Origin: Saccharopolyspora rosea
Lineage (GTDB): Bacteria > Actinomycetota > Actinomycetes > Mycobacteriales > Pseudonocardiaceae
Direction: 5' to 3'
NCBI RefSeq assembly: GCF_025643595.1
Contig: NZ_CP102826.1
Coordinates: 6,262,001-6,326,000 of the forward strand
DNA length: 64,000 nucleotides
Under the pieces are notes generated by a model. It searched no databases, was not told where the DNA came from, and saw only the letters and a list, made by a program, of their open reading frames with translations. Below, one piece after another: positions 1 through 8,087 of this stretch. The translations under genes and the position numbers were made by a program. The number at the start of each line of letters is the position of its first letter. Positions within the stretch are counted from its first letter, which is position 1.

Positions 1-285
1 CCGAGCCATGCGCTCGAACAGATCATGCACCGCCGTGCCGTAGACCCAGACCCGCAGACGTGAGCACGCCTTCTGGGGCCCGTGAGATGGCCGGCGATGC
101 TTCTCCGCGCTGTGGTCACCACATCGACCGCCTCTCGCCTTTACAGCGGCGCGCGAGGTCTCATGAAGCGACACCCTTACGGGGGACGAGATAACACGCA
201 TCACGACTCGTATCAATAAATACTGGCACAGTTCGAGTAGATCTACGCAGGACTCCAAAATCGCCGACACAATACTCTCCGAGAC
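1..285. other. Left-edge stretch without a confident gene
   Basis: No confident gene is visible. One minus-strand frame is open from about position 240 to the left edge and could be the start of a gene running out of the window. It has no ribosome binding site and its third codon positions are less GC-rich than those of neighbouring genes, so it is not called. The last 100 bases are AT-richer than the rest of the window and probably hold the promoter of the secreted-protein gene at 286. Confidence 0.3.
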
Positions 286-714
286 ATGCGAAAGATCATT
301 TTGTCCGCTTCGATCCCGATCGCTATGGCGACATTGGCCATGAGTGCAGGAACGGCAAACGCCGGAGGAATCGTGATCGACGACATCCAACGCGGCACCA
401 AGCAGCCCAACGCCATTGCCGAGTGCGCCGCCGGTCCCGGCGCGACCTGCCAGATCGGCCAGGGCAAGACCATCGGATCCACAATATCCGGGGAAACCGG
501 GGTCGACTTCGGAACTCTCAATGCCTCGTTGGGCGGCTCATACCAGGAGACCTACACGGTCACGAACAACTGCACGTCTCCACCGTTGCAGCGCGGCCAG
601 GTGTGGGTGATGTTCCCGCGGGGAGACTTCGTTTTCTTCCACGACGCGGCTGGTCAGAAGGGAACAGCCTTCCTGCCTACTGGCGTATTCTGCGAAGTGC
701 ACAGCGACTGGTGA
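286..714 (+). CDS. Small secreted hypothetical protein
   Basis: A 142-residue protein with a clear Sec signal peptide: a basic MRK start, a hydrophobic stretch of about 18 residues, and a likely cleavage after an AxA site (TANA) near residue 26. The mature part of about 115 residues has four cysteines, which could form two disulfides, and is predicted to be mostly beta. I recognise no family. The next gene begins 14 bases downstream behind a GGAGGAG ribosome binding site, so the two are probably cotranscribed. Third-position GC is lower than in the ESX genes, which could mean recent acquisition. Role unknown; exported, probably extracellular. Confidence 0.65.
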   Translation: MRKIILSASIPIAMATLAMSAGTANAGGIVIDDIQRGTKQPNAIAECAAGPGATCQIGQGKTIGSTISGETGVDFGTLNASLGGSYQETYTVTNNCTSPPLQRGQVWVMFPRGDFVFFHDAAGQKGTAFLPTGVFCEVHSDW

Positions 715-728
715 CGGAGGAGACCTCG

Positions 729-1184
729 ATGACGGGCAAGGGCGCGGCTCTCGCAATCTTGATGCTGGCGACGACGGCCGTGGTGTCGTCGTGTCAGGGT
801 GAGCAACCTTCACACGGGAACGCTGCGCCTGCACCCCCCACGGCCCCCTCACCGCACACCCGGGCTGCGACGGACCCGATCCTCGGAGTCTCGGGGCCGG
901 CCGGCGGTCCGCCTCCGGAATGCGTCGAATCCGTGGTACAGCGCAAGCAGTACGTGCCCACCGCTGAGTTCAACGTCAAAGGACAGCAAGGCGACACCAT
1001 CTCCTACGAAGTCCTCAAAAAGGACGGCAGCACATCCGGTGCCTCCAGCGGTGTATTCGGACCTGGCCAGCAGGGAGCGTACTTCGCCACCGGAGTGCCC
1101 AACGACGAGATCCAACGCATCACGATCTCGGCCCAAGGCCAGGTCGGCGTACCCGGGCAATGCGTCATCACCACGATCCAGTAA
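729..1184 (+). CDS. Small lipoprotein, hypothetical
   Basis: A 151-residue protein. The ATG at 729 was chosen because a GGAGGAG ribosome binding site sits just upstream. The N-terminus is a lipoprotein signal peptide with a VSSC lipobox near residue 23, so the mature protein should be lipid-anchored on the outer face of the membrane. A Pro/Ala/Thr-rich tether of about 30 residues follows, then a compact domain of about 90 residues with two cysteines, one near its start (PECVES) and one near its end (GQCVIT), placed to form a disulfide. No known family recognised. Probably cotranscribed with the secreted protein at 286-714. Confidence 0.6.
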   Translation: MTGKGAALAILMLATTAVVSSCQGEQPSHGNAAPAPPTAPSPHTRAATDPILGVSGPAGGPPPECVESVVQRKQYVPTAEFNVKGQQGDTISYEVLKKDGSTSGASSGVFGPGQQGAYFATGVPNDEIQRITISAQGQVGVPGQCVITTIQ

Positions 1185-1338
1185 GCACACCAACCAGCCC
1201 ACCGGACAGGGAGACGTGGTCCCGCACCACGTCTCCCCGCCGCGCATCACGCCAGAGTGGGCCTGATGGCCGACCAGCACCCCTCACCCGTCACCGGGCG
1301 TCCTCCTGTCGCTGGGCCGACTGCACCAAACCGCGTGG

Positions 1339-1461
1339 TCACGCCGGTCTCAGCAGCAACACTGCGGCGGCTGAGACCGGCTCGGGAACCTCGACGCCGT
1401 ACCGGGAGGAGATCCAGGCCGCGATCGTCCCAGCCGCACCCGCCAATGCACCCGCCGTCAC
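1339..1461 (-). CDS. 40-residue membrane peptide, mobile-element type
   Basis: A very short GTG-start gene of 40 codons whose start overlaps the stop of the decayed gene upstream in a GTGA arrangement (1458-1461), the usual sign of translational coupling. The peptide has one hydrophobic helix (residues about 2-17, rich in Ala, Gly and Ile) followed by a short polar stretch and a second hydrophobic tail. Tiny membrane proteins of this kind are common in actinomycete integrative elements and phages, but I cannot assign a family. Its 3' end overlaps a perfect 9-bp inverted repeat at 1346-1378. It may be a leftover of a degraded element rather than a working gene. Confidence 0.35.
   Translation of the reverse strand: MTAGALAGAAGTIAAWISSRYGVEVPEPVSAAAVLLLRPA
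1346..1378. terminator. Inverted repeat, possible terminator
   Basis: A 9-bp perfect inverted repeat (GGTCTCAGC at 1346-1354, GCTGAGACC at 1370-1378) separated by 15 bases. It lies at the 3' end of the leftward mobile-element remnant and could act as its terminator. There is no T tract, as is common in actinobacteria. Confidence 0.35.
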
Positions 1462-1903
1462 GGCGGCACCGGCGTGGTTTCGTTCCAGGGCGCTTCGGGA
1501 GTAGGTGAAGGCAACGGCGCGGGATCGGGTGCCGGTGCGGTGTCGACAGGTTCGGGCACCGGCGGCACTGGTTCCGGTTGCGGTGCAAGCCGTAGTAGGT
1601 GACCGACTCCGGTCCCGGTGTCGAAGCAGGGAGCACAATCGGCAGCTCATACCGCCGTTGGGAGAGGTTGGCCCGCACCAGATCAACCATGAGTCCCTGC
1701 ACCGTCAGATCACGCAGGACCAAGTTCTCGGACGGGTCGGTGATGGCCGTATGGCCGTCCGGGTTGCGCACGATCCGCCGATCGAACGCCGCGGCGATGC
1801 CGCCCGGACCCGGTGGGACACGGTCCGGCGGGCCCTGACGCAGTCGGTGCCGACGGCGGACGGCGACCTGCCGGTGCCGGAGTCTGCCCCACATCTGCCC
1901 CAC
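1458..1903 (-). pseudogene. Frameshifted gene, probable remnant of an integrated element
   Basis: Two adjacent reading frames both show coding-like codon use and join into one plausible protein. The upstream frame (about 1890 to 1590) contains the stretch LVLRDLTVQGLMVDLVRANL and runs to TYYGL. The downstream frame continues as a Pro/Glu-rich tail beginning APQPEPVPPVPEP and stops at 1458-1460. Joining them needs a one-base correction near 1586-1590, so the gene is probably broken. It ends in a GTGA overlap with the small membrane-peptide gene. It lies just beyond the 3' end of tRNA-Lys, a frequent integration target of actinomycete elements. The start cannot be fixed. Family not recognised; the mobile-element origin is inference. 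Confidence 0.35.
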
Positions 1904-1979
1904 GCGGGGGGACCGCAGGAGGGAGCCGAGGTGATCGTTCTCGACTCCCGTCGCAGGTCGGCCGGGTAGGCCGGGGTGG

Positions 1980-2052
1980 TGGGCCGCCAGGGGATCGAAC
2001 CCTGAACCCGCGGATTAAAAGTCCGCTGCTCTGCCAGTTGAGCTAACGGCCC
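1980..2052 (-). tRNA. tRNA-Lys (anticodon TTT)
   Basis: A 73-base cloverleaf on the minus strand. The acceptor stem pairs GGGCCGT with GCGGCCC (the last pair is T-G) and the discriminator base is A. The D-arm begins TTAGCTCA, the anticodon stem is GCGGA/TCCGC around a loop with TTT at its centre, and the T-arm carries GGTTCGATCC. The CCA end is not encoded (the next bases read CC then ACC). The 3' end points at the decayed element at 1339-1903, which fits tRNA-directed integration. Confidence 0.93.
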
Positions 2053-2169
2053 GCGTGCCTAGGTTACAAGGTCGGATGACCTCGTGGGAGCGCGGTGGCG
2101 GGTTCGGGGGCGTGGTGGGTGGGGTGTTGCTGGTGGGCGTGTGGTGGTCGTCGCAGGTGGGGTGGGTGA

Positions 2170-3231
2170 TCAGCTCGGGGTGCAGCTGACGCGGAGTTGG
2201 GCCGCGGCGGTGTGGGCGCCTTCACCGTCGGCGCCGCCCGCCCAGTCCTCGCCGCGGTTCTGGAGTTTGACCGCGAGTTCGCCCTGGCCGACCGGGACGT
2301 CGCCGAGGTTGACCCAGTGGCCCCGGTTGGCGACCTGGTCGACGTCCGCGGTGTCGATCACGTTGGCGGCCGTGGACTCGAACGAGCTGAAGATCGAGTA
2401 GTGGGCCTTGCGGGCTCCGACGGCGCGGGGGTCGTCGGCGTTCGGGATGTAGGCGGCGATCGTGCAGCGGCCGGTCGTGATCTGGCCCGACACGTCGAAG
2501 GTCCACTTCGCGTAGAGGCCGGCGTTCGCCGAGTCCGCCTTGCCGGACATCGGCATCGCGTCGAACCTGCCCGTGCAGCCGCTTTCGCGGGCCCCGCCGT
2601 TGCCGCTGATCCAGCCTTCCGAGCCGTTCTGGTAGTAGCCGACCGCCTGGTAGCTCGACCGCGCCGTGTTCGGGCAGCCCGGACCCGCGTAGAACGGGTC
2701 GGGAGCCGACGGTGTCGTCGTCCGCGGTGGCGCCGGCGGTGGGGCGGCGGGCGGACTGGTCCGGGAGCTGGTGCGCGCCGGGGTGTCCGACGTGGGCGCC
2801 GTCGCGGGCGGTGGGGCTCCGGTCGGCGAGGCAGGAGGTCGTGCCTCGCCGCTGGGTCCGGGCTGGTCGAGCGGCTGCACGGCGCGGTGCCCCTCGGCGT
2901 CGTCGTCCAGCAGCAGCATCGACAGCGCGAACGGCACCGAGACGAGCACCACGGCCGCAATCGCCATCGCCAGCAGGGAGAACTTCGACGGCAGCCCGCG
3001 GCTCCTGGTGCGCCGCGGGACCTCCTCGGACCGCTGCGGTGCGGGGGTGCCGGACAGCGACGACAGCGGCACCTGTTCGTAGGCGGGCTCGGGTTCCGGT
3101 TCCGGCTCCGGTGGGTCCACCGGGACGTCGTCCGACGGGCGGTAGACGCGCATCTCGGGTGGCAGGGAAGCCAGCGATTCCTCGTCGGACGAGTCGTGGT
3201 GGGAACCGTTCTCCGATGCCACGGGTATCAC
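2170..3231 (-). CDS. Membrane-anchored protein with C-terminal beta domain
   Basis: A 353-residue protein. The GTG start at 3231 has AGGAG four bases upstream. Order: an acidic, Pro/Glu-rich cytoplasmic N-terminus (1-85), one transmembrane helix (about 88-108), an extracytoplasmic Pro/Thr/Ala-rich stalk (115-185), then a globular domain of about 150 residues. That domain has paired cysteines and the signature pattern GCP...GWISG...PMSG...W.F...C.I...NRGEDW...AHTAAAQLRV.C. The same domain occurs in the protein at 5884-7017, and both proteins have the same layout. The two genes flank the kinase and LuxR genes. I do not recognise the family. An extracytoplasmic binding role linked to the ESX locus is inference. 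It is divergent from the kinase gene at 3386. Confidence 0.7.
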   Translation of the reverse strand: MIPVASENGSHHDSSDEESLASLPPEMRVYRPSDDVPVDPPEPEPEPEPAYEQVPLSSLSGTPAPQRSEEVPRRTRSRGLPSKFSLLAMAIAAVVLVSVPFALSMLLLDDDAEGHRAVQPLDQPGPSGEARPPASPTGAPPPATAPTSDTPARTSSRTSPPAAPPPAPPRTTTPSAPDPFYAGPGCPNTARSSYQAVGYYQNGSEGWISGNGGARESGCTGRFDAMPMSGKADSANAGLYAKWTFDVSGQITTGRCTIAAYIPNADDPRAVGARKAHYSIFSSFESTAANVIDTADVDQVANRGHWVNLGDVPVGQGELAVKLQNRGEDWAGGADGEGAHTAAAQLRVSCTPS

Positions 3232-3311
3232 GAACTCCTGAAATCGACCTGTTCAGCAGAGGCCACCGCTGCGGGATCTCCGGCGAGAGCTCCACTTCCC
3301 GGTCCTTACCC

Positions 3312-3317
3312 TATACT
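3312..3317 (+). promoter_or_regulatory. Probable -10 box of the sensor kinase gene
   Basis: TATACT, a near-ideal actinobacterial -10 hexamer, lies in the 154-bp divergent gap and about 70 bases before the kinase start codon. No good -35 is visible at 16-18 bases upstream. Confidence 0.4.
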
Positions 3318-3385
3318 CCGGCGGGTTCCGCCGGACAATCGGTGCACGGCAAGCAATCGTCGGCTCGACAGCAGAAACGAGGACC

Positions 3386-4507
3386 ATGCACGACCTCCTC
3401 CTCGTCGCCCTCGTCTCGCTGTGGTGCGCGGTGGCCGTCGGCGTGCTCGGGGCCTGGACCCTCTGGCTGCTGCGGCGGAACTCGCTCGTGGTGATGATGA
3501 TGGCGCTGTGCGTGATCACCGCCATCGAGATCGCGTTCACCTTCGCCGCGCTGGCGTTCACCGGGCTGTTCTCCGTCCGCGGCACGTCCGCGGTGCTGCT
3601 GGCCTGCATCCCCGCCACCGCCGTGTCGGTGGTGCTGTGCCTGCTGCTCGGCAGGCGGGTGCTGCACGGCAGCAGGGACCTCGCGCGGGCGACGCGGATC
3701 ATGGGCGAGGACGGGAAGTTCGCCGCGCCCGAGCAGTCCGGCGCCGCGGAACTGGCCGTGCTGACCGAAGAACTCGCCGCCACGAGCGCCGCGCTGACCG
3801 CATCCCGGGAGCAGGAGCGGGTGCTGGAGGCGTCCCGGCGGCAGCTGGTCGCGTGGGTCTCGCACGACCTGCGGACCCCGCTGGCCGGGCTGCGCGCCAT
3901 GACCGAGGCGTTGCAGGACGGGATGGCCCGCGACCAGGACCGCTACCTGCGGCTGATCCTGCAGGAGACGCAGCGGCTGGACCACCTGGTGGGCGACCTG
4001 TTCGACCTGTCCCGGATCCAGTCCAACTCGCTCACCCTGTCGCTGACGCCGGTCTCGCTGCCGGACCTGATCAGCGACGCGGTGGCCGCCACCGAAGGCC
4101 AGGCCCGCGACCGGGGCGTCCGGCTGGTGCCGGGCGGCATCGAGCGGGTGGAGGTCCGGGCGGACGTCCGGCAGCTCACCCGCGTGCTGGTGAACCTGCT
4201 GAACAACGCCGTCCGGCACACCCCCCGCGGTGGGGCGGTCACGGTGTCCGCGCACGCGGCGGAGGACCGGGCCGTGCTGGCGGTGTCCGACGCCTGCGGG
4301 GGAATTCCCGTCGAGGACCTGAACAAGGTCTTCGAACCCGGCTGGCGGGGCTCCGCCGCCCGGCCGAGCGGCGACGCCGGTGGCGGGCTGGGGCTGGCGA
4401 TCGTGCGGGGCATCGTCGAGGCGCACCACGGCGCGGTGTCGGTGCACAACGTCGAAGGCGGGTGCCGGTTCGCGGTGAGCCTGCCGACGGCCGCCCGCAC
4501 CGGGTGA
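3386..4507 (+). CDS. Two-component sensor histidine kinase
   Basis: A 373-residue kinase with a short ribosome binding site (GAGGA) before ATG. Three hydrophobic segments lie at about 3-25, 35-57 and 63-87, with almost no extracytoplasmic loop, so it may sense within the membrane. A linker follows, then the HisKA domain with phospho-acceptor His160 in [10 protein letters not shown], and a HATPase domain with an intact N-box ([10 protein letters not shown]), G1 (DACGGIP) and a glycine-rich G2 ([11 protein letters not shown]). The catalytic core looks complete. The gene converges on the LuxR-type regulator at 4508-5137 with no bases between the stop codons. It is paralogous to the smaller kinase at 46644-47441. 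Stimulus unknown; a link to the ESX locus is inference from position. Confidence 0.9.
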   Translation: MHDLLLVALVSLWCAVAVGVLGAWTLWLLRRNSLVVMMMALCVITAIEIAFTFAALAFTGLFSVRGTSAVLLACIPATAVSVVLCLLLGRRVLHGSRDLARATRIMGEDGKFAAPEQSGAAELAVLTEELAATSAALTASREQERVLEASRRQLVAWVSHDLRTPLAGLRAMTEALQDGMARDQDRYLRLILQETQRLDHLVGDLFDLSRIQSNSLTLSLTPVSLPDLISDAVAATEGQARDRGVRLVPGGIERVEVRADVRQLTRVLVNLLNNAVRHTPRGGAVTVSAHAAEDRAVLAVSDACGGIPVEDLNKVFEPGWRGSAARPSGDAGGGLGLAIVRGIVEAHHGAVSVHNVEGGCRFAVSLPTAARTG

Positions 4508-5137
4508 TCAGGCCGCCGCCAGCACCGGCGCGTCGCGGCGCACCACGCCGAGTTCGATGGCCTTGCGGGTCAGCTCCGCCTTGTTGCGCACCTCCAGCTT
4601 GGCGCGGATGCGCTTGACGTAGGTGTCCACTGTGGCCGCCGACAGCCCCATCCGCCGGGCGGCCTGGGAATGCGTGTAACCGTCCGCGATCCAGCGCAGC
4701 ACCTCCTGCTCGCGGCGGGTCAGCACGTGCCGGACCGGGTCCTGCTGCGGCTCGGCCGGGCGGCTGGTGAACGCCTGGTGCGAGCCGGACGCGATGTAGA
4801 CCGCGCCGCGCGCCACCACGCCCAGCGCGGCGTGGAACTCCGCCTCGTCGCAGTCGTCGCCGAGGAAACCCAGCGCCCCGGCGCGCAACAGCTCCGGGGT
4901 CTGCCCGGCGGCCGAGTCCGGCAGCACCACCAGCACCCGGTAGGACCGGCTCAGCCGCGAGACGCAGTGCCGCAGCGCGTCGTCCGGCAGACCGCCGCCC
5001 ACGGCCAGCACCGCGACGTCGGACATGCCCTCGGTGCGCTGCGGGACCCGGCGGAGCAGACCGGCGACCACGTCCTGGAGGTCCGCGCGGTCGGCGAAGA
5101 CGGTGACATCGGAGAACACCCGAACCAGCATCTGCAA
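4508..5137 (-). CDS. LuxR/NarL-type transcriptional regulator with degenerate receiver
   Basis: A 209-residue protein. The C-terminal 65 residues form a LuxR helix-turn-helix: LTRREQEVLRWIADGYTH, then QAARRMGLSAATVDTYVKRI, then the typical KLEVRNKAELTRKAIELG. The N-terminal 115 residues have receiver-like length and hydrophobic pattern, but the acidic pocket is not evident: the first strand ends VTVFADRADL and no clear phospho-acceptor Asp follows strand 3. It is therefore probably regulated by something other than standard phosphotransfer, or is constitutive. The convergent neighbouring kinase is of HisKA type, whereas NarL regulators usually pair with HisKA_3 kinases, so partnership is uncertain. 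Upstream are three TTACA repeats (minus strand) that could be operator sites. Confidence 0.8.
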   Translation of the reverse strand: MQMLVRVFSDVTVFADRADLQDVVAGLLRRVPQRTEGMSDVAVLAVGGGLPDDALRHCVSRLSRSYRVLVVLPDSAAGQTPELLRAGALGFLGDDCDEAEFHAALGVVARGAVYIASGSHQAFTSRPAEPQQDPVRHVLTRREQEVLRWIADGYTHSQAARRMGLSAATVDTYVKRIRAKLEVRNKAELTRKAIELGVVRRDAPVLAAA

Positions 5138-5360
5138 CTCACTCCCAGGGTTCCGCCGGTTCGCGTCCGGGCACAGGCCTCATCGGCTGTTCGTCGCGAT
5201 TTCGGCGGGAAAAGCGCGCCGGCGCTCACGTCCGGCTTCCAACGACTACGGCACCGACGCTACCGCCGAAAACGACGGCCGGAGAAGCGTTTCCGGCCTG
5301 TTGTAAACGTCAGTCGGACCCTGTAAGGAATTGTAAGAACTGCTGTCGGCGAACGCGGCA

Positions 5361-5400
5361 GCGCCGCACACCCCGTTGGCGCGGGAGGGGTGTGCGGCGC
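5361..5400 (-). terminator. Strong hairpin terminator of the giant-protein operon
   Basis: A perfect 14-bp stem (5361-5374 with 5387-5400, arm GCGCCGCACACCCC) around a 12-base loop, 27 bases beyond the stop codon of the last leftward gene (5427-5858). No T tract, as is common in high-GC actinobacteria. It marks the likely end of the leftward transcript. Confidence 0.75.
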
Positions 5401-5426
5401 GGATTCCCGGTCGTGGACCGGGAAGT

Positions 5427-5858
5427 TCACCGGTGCAGCGCCGGGAGCAGGGCGGTCCGGGCGTCCGGGTCGCAGCGGAACGGGTGGACGATCCGGTCGG
5501 TCGCCTGGTCGGCGCGACGGGCGGTGGGCATCGGGAGCGTCCCCCGCTCGCGGTTCACCGGCCGCTGCGGCTCCGCGGCCGCGTCCAGCGAGTCCACCCC
5601 CGCGGTGTCCCCGGCGTGCGCCTCGATGGTGCGGCGCAGCACCTCCCGGTCGGCGCGGGAGACCCGCAGCCCGCGGCGCACCGCGTCCGCCACCAGCTCC
5701 CGGGCCGCGGCGAGGGAGTCCCCGGCGTCCAGCCGGGCCGTGACCCGGGTGCTCACCGGTCGCGGCATCCCGGCGGCGAGGCGCAGGAAGACCTCGTCGA
5801 GCGCGTCGGACTCGTCCATCCCCGCGGGCACGATCACGCCCTGGTCCCAAGCGAACAC
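5427..5858 (-). CDS. Hypothetical protein, last gene of the giant-protein operon
   Basis: A 143-residue protein with a GTG start at 5858 and GGAGG eight bases upstream. It lies 25 bases after the stop of the beta-domain membrane protein, so it is likely cotranscribed. There is no signal peptide or membrane segment. The first 90 residues look helical (EVFLRLAAG, then SLAAARELVADAVRRGL); the last 45 are polar and Arg/Pro-rich. Family not recognised. Position suggests a cytoplasmic accessory of the ESX/giant-protein operon, but no function can be assigned. Confidence 0.6.
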   Translation of the reverse strand: MFAWDQGVIVPAGMDESDALDEVFLRLAAGMPRPVSTRVTARLDAGDSLAAARELVADAVRRGLRVSRADREVLRRTIEAHAGDTAGVDSLDAAAEPQRPVNRERGTLPMPTARRADQATDRIVHPFRCDPDARTALLPALHR

Positions 5859-5883
5859 GGTGCTGCCTCCTCGGCTCTGGAGA

Positions 5884-7017
5884 TCATGCGGAGCACTGGA
5901 CCCGCAGCTGCGCCGCTGCGTGATGCGCGTGGTTCGGGCCCTTGTCGGTCCAGTCGATGCCCCGGTCGTGCAGCTTCACCGTCACCATTCCGCTGTTGAC
6001 CGGGAACGTCCCGGCCTGGACCCACTGGCCCTGGTGGTCCACCTGCGAAATCCGGAAATCGCCGACCGGCCGGTCGGTCCGGTCGGTCTGGTAGACGGTG
6101 TAGTAGCTGGGGTCGCCGCCGACGGCGGTGCGGTCGCCCTGCGGGACGAACACCGACACCTGGCAGCTGCCCACTCGGACATCACCGGTAGTGAACCGCC
6201 AGATCGCGGCGTTGTCATGGTCCCTGTTCCGGTCACCCGACATCGGCAGCGAGGAGAACGAACCGTCGCAGCCCTCCGCGGCGAACGCGCCGCGGCCCTG
6301 CGTCCAGCCGTTGCTGCCGTCGGTGAAGTAGCCGGGGCGGCTGAAACTGGACCCCGCGCAGCCGGGGCCGCCGACGGCCGCGAACGCGGGACGCGCCGGT
6401 GCCCGGTCCGCGGTGTTCTCGGCGGGCGGCGGGGTGCCGGGCGACGCGCCGCCGGTGTCCGGGGCGGGTGGCGGGACCTCGGCGCCGCGCCCGCCGCCCT
6501 GGTCGGCGGGCGGCGGCCCGGGAACGGCGGGCACCGCGTTCGGCGGCGGCGTCGGGTCCTGGCGCACGTCCGGCACGAAACCGGGCAGGGCCACCGATCC
6601 GTCCTGGTAGGCGGACGGGTCCTGCGGAGGTGGGGGTGGCGGCCGGTGGTCCCGGTTGAACAGCCCGACCAGCGCGATCGGCACCGCGAGCAGCACCAGC
6701 CCGGCCACCGCGGCCGCCGCCAGGACGGGCTTCGGCGCGCGGTTCGGCGGTCGCCCCGGCTCGTCGGGGGCCCTGGTCGCGGTGCTCGCGGGCGCGGGCA
6801 CCGCGGTGGCGGTCGCCGTGGCGGGTTCGGCCTCGGTCGCGCTGCCGGTGCGGCTGCCGACACCGGCGTCGGCAACCGGGTCGGCGAGCGCGTCCGGCGC
6901 GGGCGCGGGAACGGCGCGCTCCGTCGCCTGCTGTTCGGGCTGTTCGGCGGCGGCGGTCGGGCTTTCCGGGGGTCGCCGGTCCTCCGCCGGGTCGGGCGGT
7001 GAGCCGATAGCGCTCAT
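5884..7017 (-). CDS. Membrane-anchored protein with C-terminal beta domain (paralogue of 2170-3231)
   Basis: A 377-residue protein whose ATG at 7017 overlaps the stop of the upstream gene in an ATGA, so translation is coupled. Layout: a cytoplasmic Pro/Ala/Glu-rich region (1-105), one transmembrane helix (about 110-132), a long Pro/Gly/Ala-rich stalk (135-225), then a 150-residue Cys-containing domain. That domain matches the one in the protein at 2170-3231 through GWTQG, LPMSG, W.FTTG, C.VSVF.PQG, QVDHQGQWVQ, HDRGIDW and AAAQLRV.C. Both C-terminal domains should lie outside the membrane. Probably a paralogous pair acting in the same complex or sensing system. No known family recognised. Confidence 0.7.
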   Translation of the reverse strand: MSAIGSPPDPAEDRRPPESPTAAAEQPEQQATERAVPAPAPDALADPVADAGVGSRTGSATEAEPATATATAVPAPASTATRAPDEPGRPPNRAPKPVLAAAAVAGLVLLAVPIALVGLFNRDHRPPPPPPQDPSAYQDGSVALPGFVPDVRQDPTPPPNAVPAVPGPPPADQGGGRGAEVPPPAPDTGGASPGTPPPAENTADRAPARPAFAAVGGPGCAGSSFSRPGYFTDGSNGWTQGRGAFAAEGCDGSFSSLPMSGDRNRDHDNAAIWRFTTGDVRVGSCQVSVFVPQGDRTAVGGDPSYYTVYQTDRTDRPVGDFRISQVDHQGQWVQAGTFPVNSGMVTVKLHDRGIDWTDKGPNHAHHAAAQLRVQCSA

Positions 7018-7994
7018 GGTTCGGTCTCCATCGTCAGCGGTTCGCCTTGTTCGCGCTCCAGATGCACCATCGCCACCCATTCCCGGCGAGTCGGCATGCG
7101 CGCCCGGTCCCCGGACTCGGCGATGTGGGCGCGGAGTCCCTCGGGCAGCGCCACGCCGTGCACCTCCAGGTAGTGGGCCGTGGCATCGGACCAGACCCAG
7201 CGCCCGTCGGTGCGCAACGTCAGCGGCACCACCGGTTCGTCGTCCTCGGTGAACAGGTCCGGTGCCCACTCGTCGTCCTCGGTCAGCGGTTCGCCGGACC
7301 GCAGGTAGGCCAGCTGGGCCTGGCGTTGCGGGCCGTCCGGTTCGCGCCGCTGCTCGGCCGGGTCGAACAGCGCCAGCTCGATGACCGGAGCCGGACCGTC
7401 CGCGTGGATCTCGGTGGCGGTGGACAGGGCGGGGGCGTGGTAGTGCGGATCCAGCGCGTTCTCCGGGCGGAACACCTCGACCTGCGGCGAGGCCAGTCCG
7501 GCGTGCCACAGCCGGTCCGCCAGCCGCGCCGCCAGGTCGTGCGGTTCCGGGCCGTCCTCGACCTCCACGAGGTGCACCAGCCGCCCGGAACCGGTGAGCT
7601 CGGGGAACCTCCCGACCTGCCACGCGGTCTGGGTGCCGGGCACGTCCCGCAGCTGGTCGCGGACCAGCTGGGCAGCCTCCGCGGCGAGCCCCGGGTCCAC
7701 CTCCTCCGGTGGCCGGAACCGCCACACCGGCACCGGCTGGTCCGGCGCCTCGCCGACCTCGCCGATCCGCGCGGCGACCCTGCCGTCGGTGCCGTCGGCG
7801 AGGATGTCGGCGGCCCCGGCCGGCAGCGGTTCACCCCACTCCCGGAACACGTCGAGCACGGCGCGCACCGCGGAGGACCAGCGGTCCGCCGCGAGCCAGG
7901 CCCGCGCCTGCCAGACCACGTCGTCGGGCAGCAGCGAGGACAGCAGCAACAGCAGTTCGTGCCGCCGGACGTCGCGGTCCACAGCGGTTCCCAT
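7014..7994 (-). CDS. Conserved-looking hypothetical protein of the ESX operon
   Basis: A 326-residue soluble protein without signal peptide or membrane helix. The N-terminal 60 residues form amphipathic helices (HELLLLLSSLLPDDVVWQAR), the middle is mixed alpha/beta with many acidic residues, and the C-terminus is again helical (LPEGLRAHIAESGDRARMP). It lies 93 bases downstream of the SseB-like gene and overlaps the next gene by ATGA, so it belongs to the same leftward transcription unit as the giant protein. The family is not recognised. Cytoplasmic chaperone or immunity-type roles are possible but have no direct support. Confidence 0.6.
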   Translation of the reverse strand: MGTAVDRDVRRHELLLLLSSLLPDDVVWQARAWLAADRWSSAVRAVLDVFREWGEPLPAGAADILADGTDGRVAARIGEVGEAPDQPVPVWRFRPPEEVDPGLAAEAAQLVRDQLRDVPGTQTAWQVGRFPELTGSGRLVHLVEVEDGPEPHDLAARLADRLWHAGLASPQVEVFRPENALDPHYHAPALSTATEIHADGPAPVIELALFDPAEQRREPDGPQRQAQLAYLRSGEPLTEDDEWAPDLFTEDDEPVVPLTLRTDGRWVWSDATAHYLEVHGVALPEGLRAHIAESGDRARMPTRREWVAMVHLEREQGEPLTMETEP

Positions 7995-8087
7995 CGGTTC
8001 CTCCTGCCCGGAAAACGTCTGCGGAACCGAGCTTGCTCAAGATCGAACGGCGGAACAAGTAACCGAATACGGGGACAACGAACCTCG

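Noticed and set aside
2197..4617. Long rightward open frame of about 800 codons
   Set aside because: It is the shadow of the leftward beta-domain protein and of the kinase gene in another frame; its translation is Arg/Gly/Ala-rich without motifs.
5260..5850. Leftward 196-codon frame over the 5427-5858 gene
   Set aside because: Extends through the terminator hairpin, is Arg/Gly/Pro-rich, and lacks a ribosome binding site; the GTG-start frame at 5858 is better.
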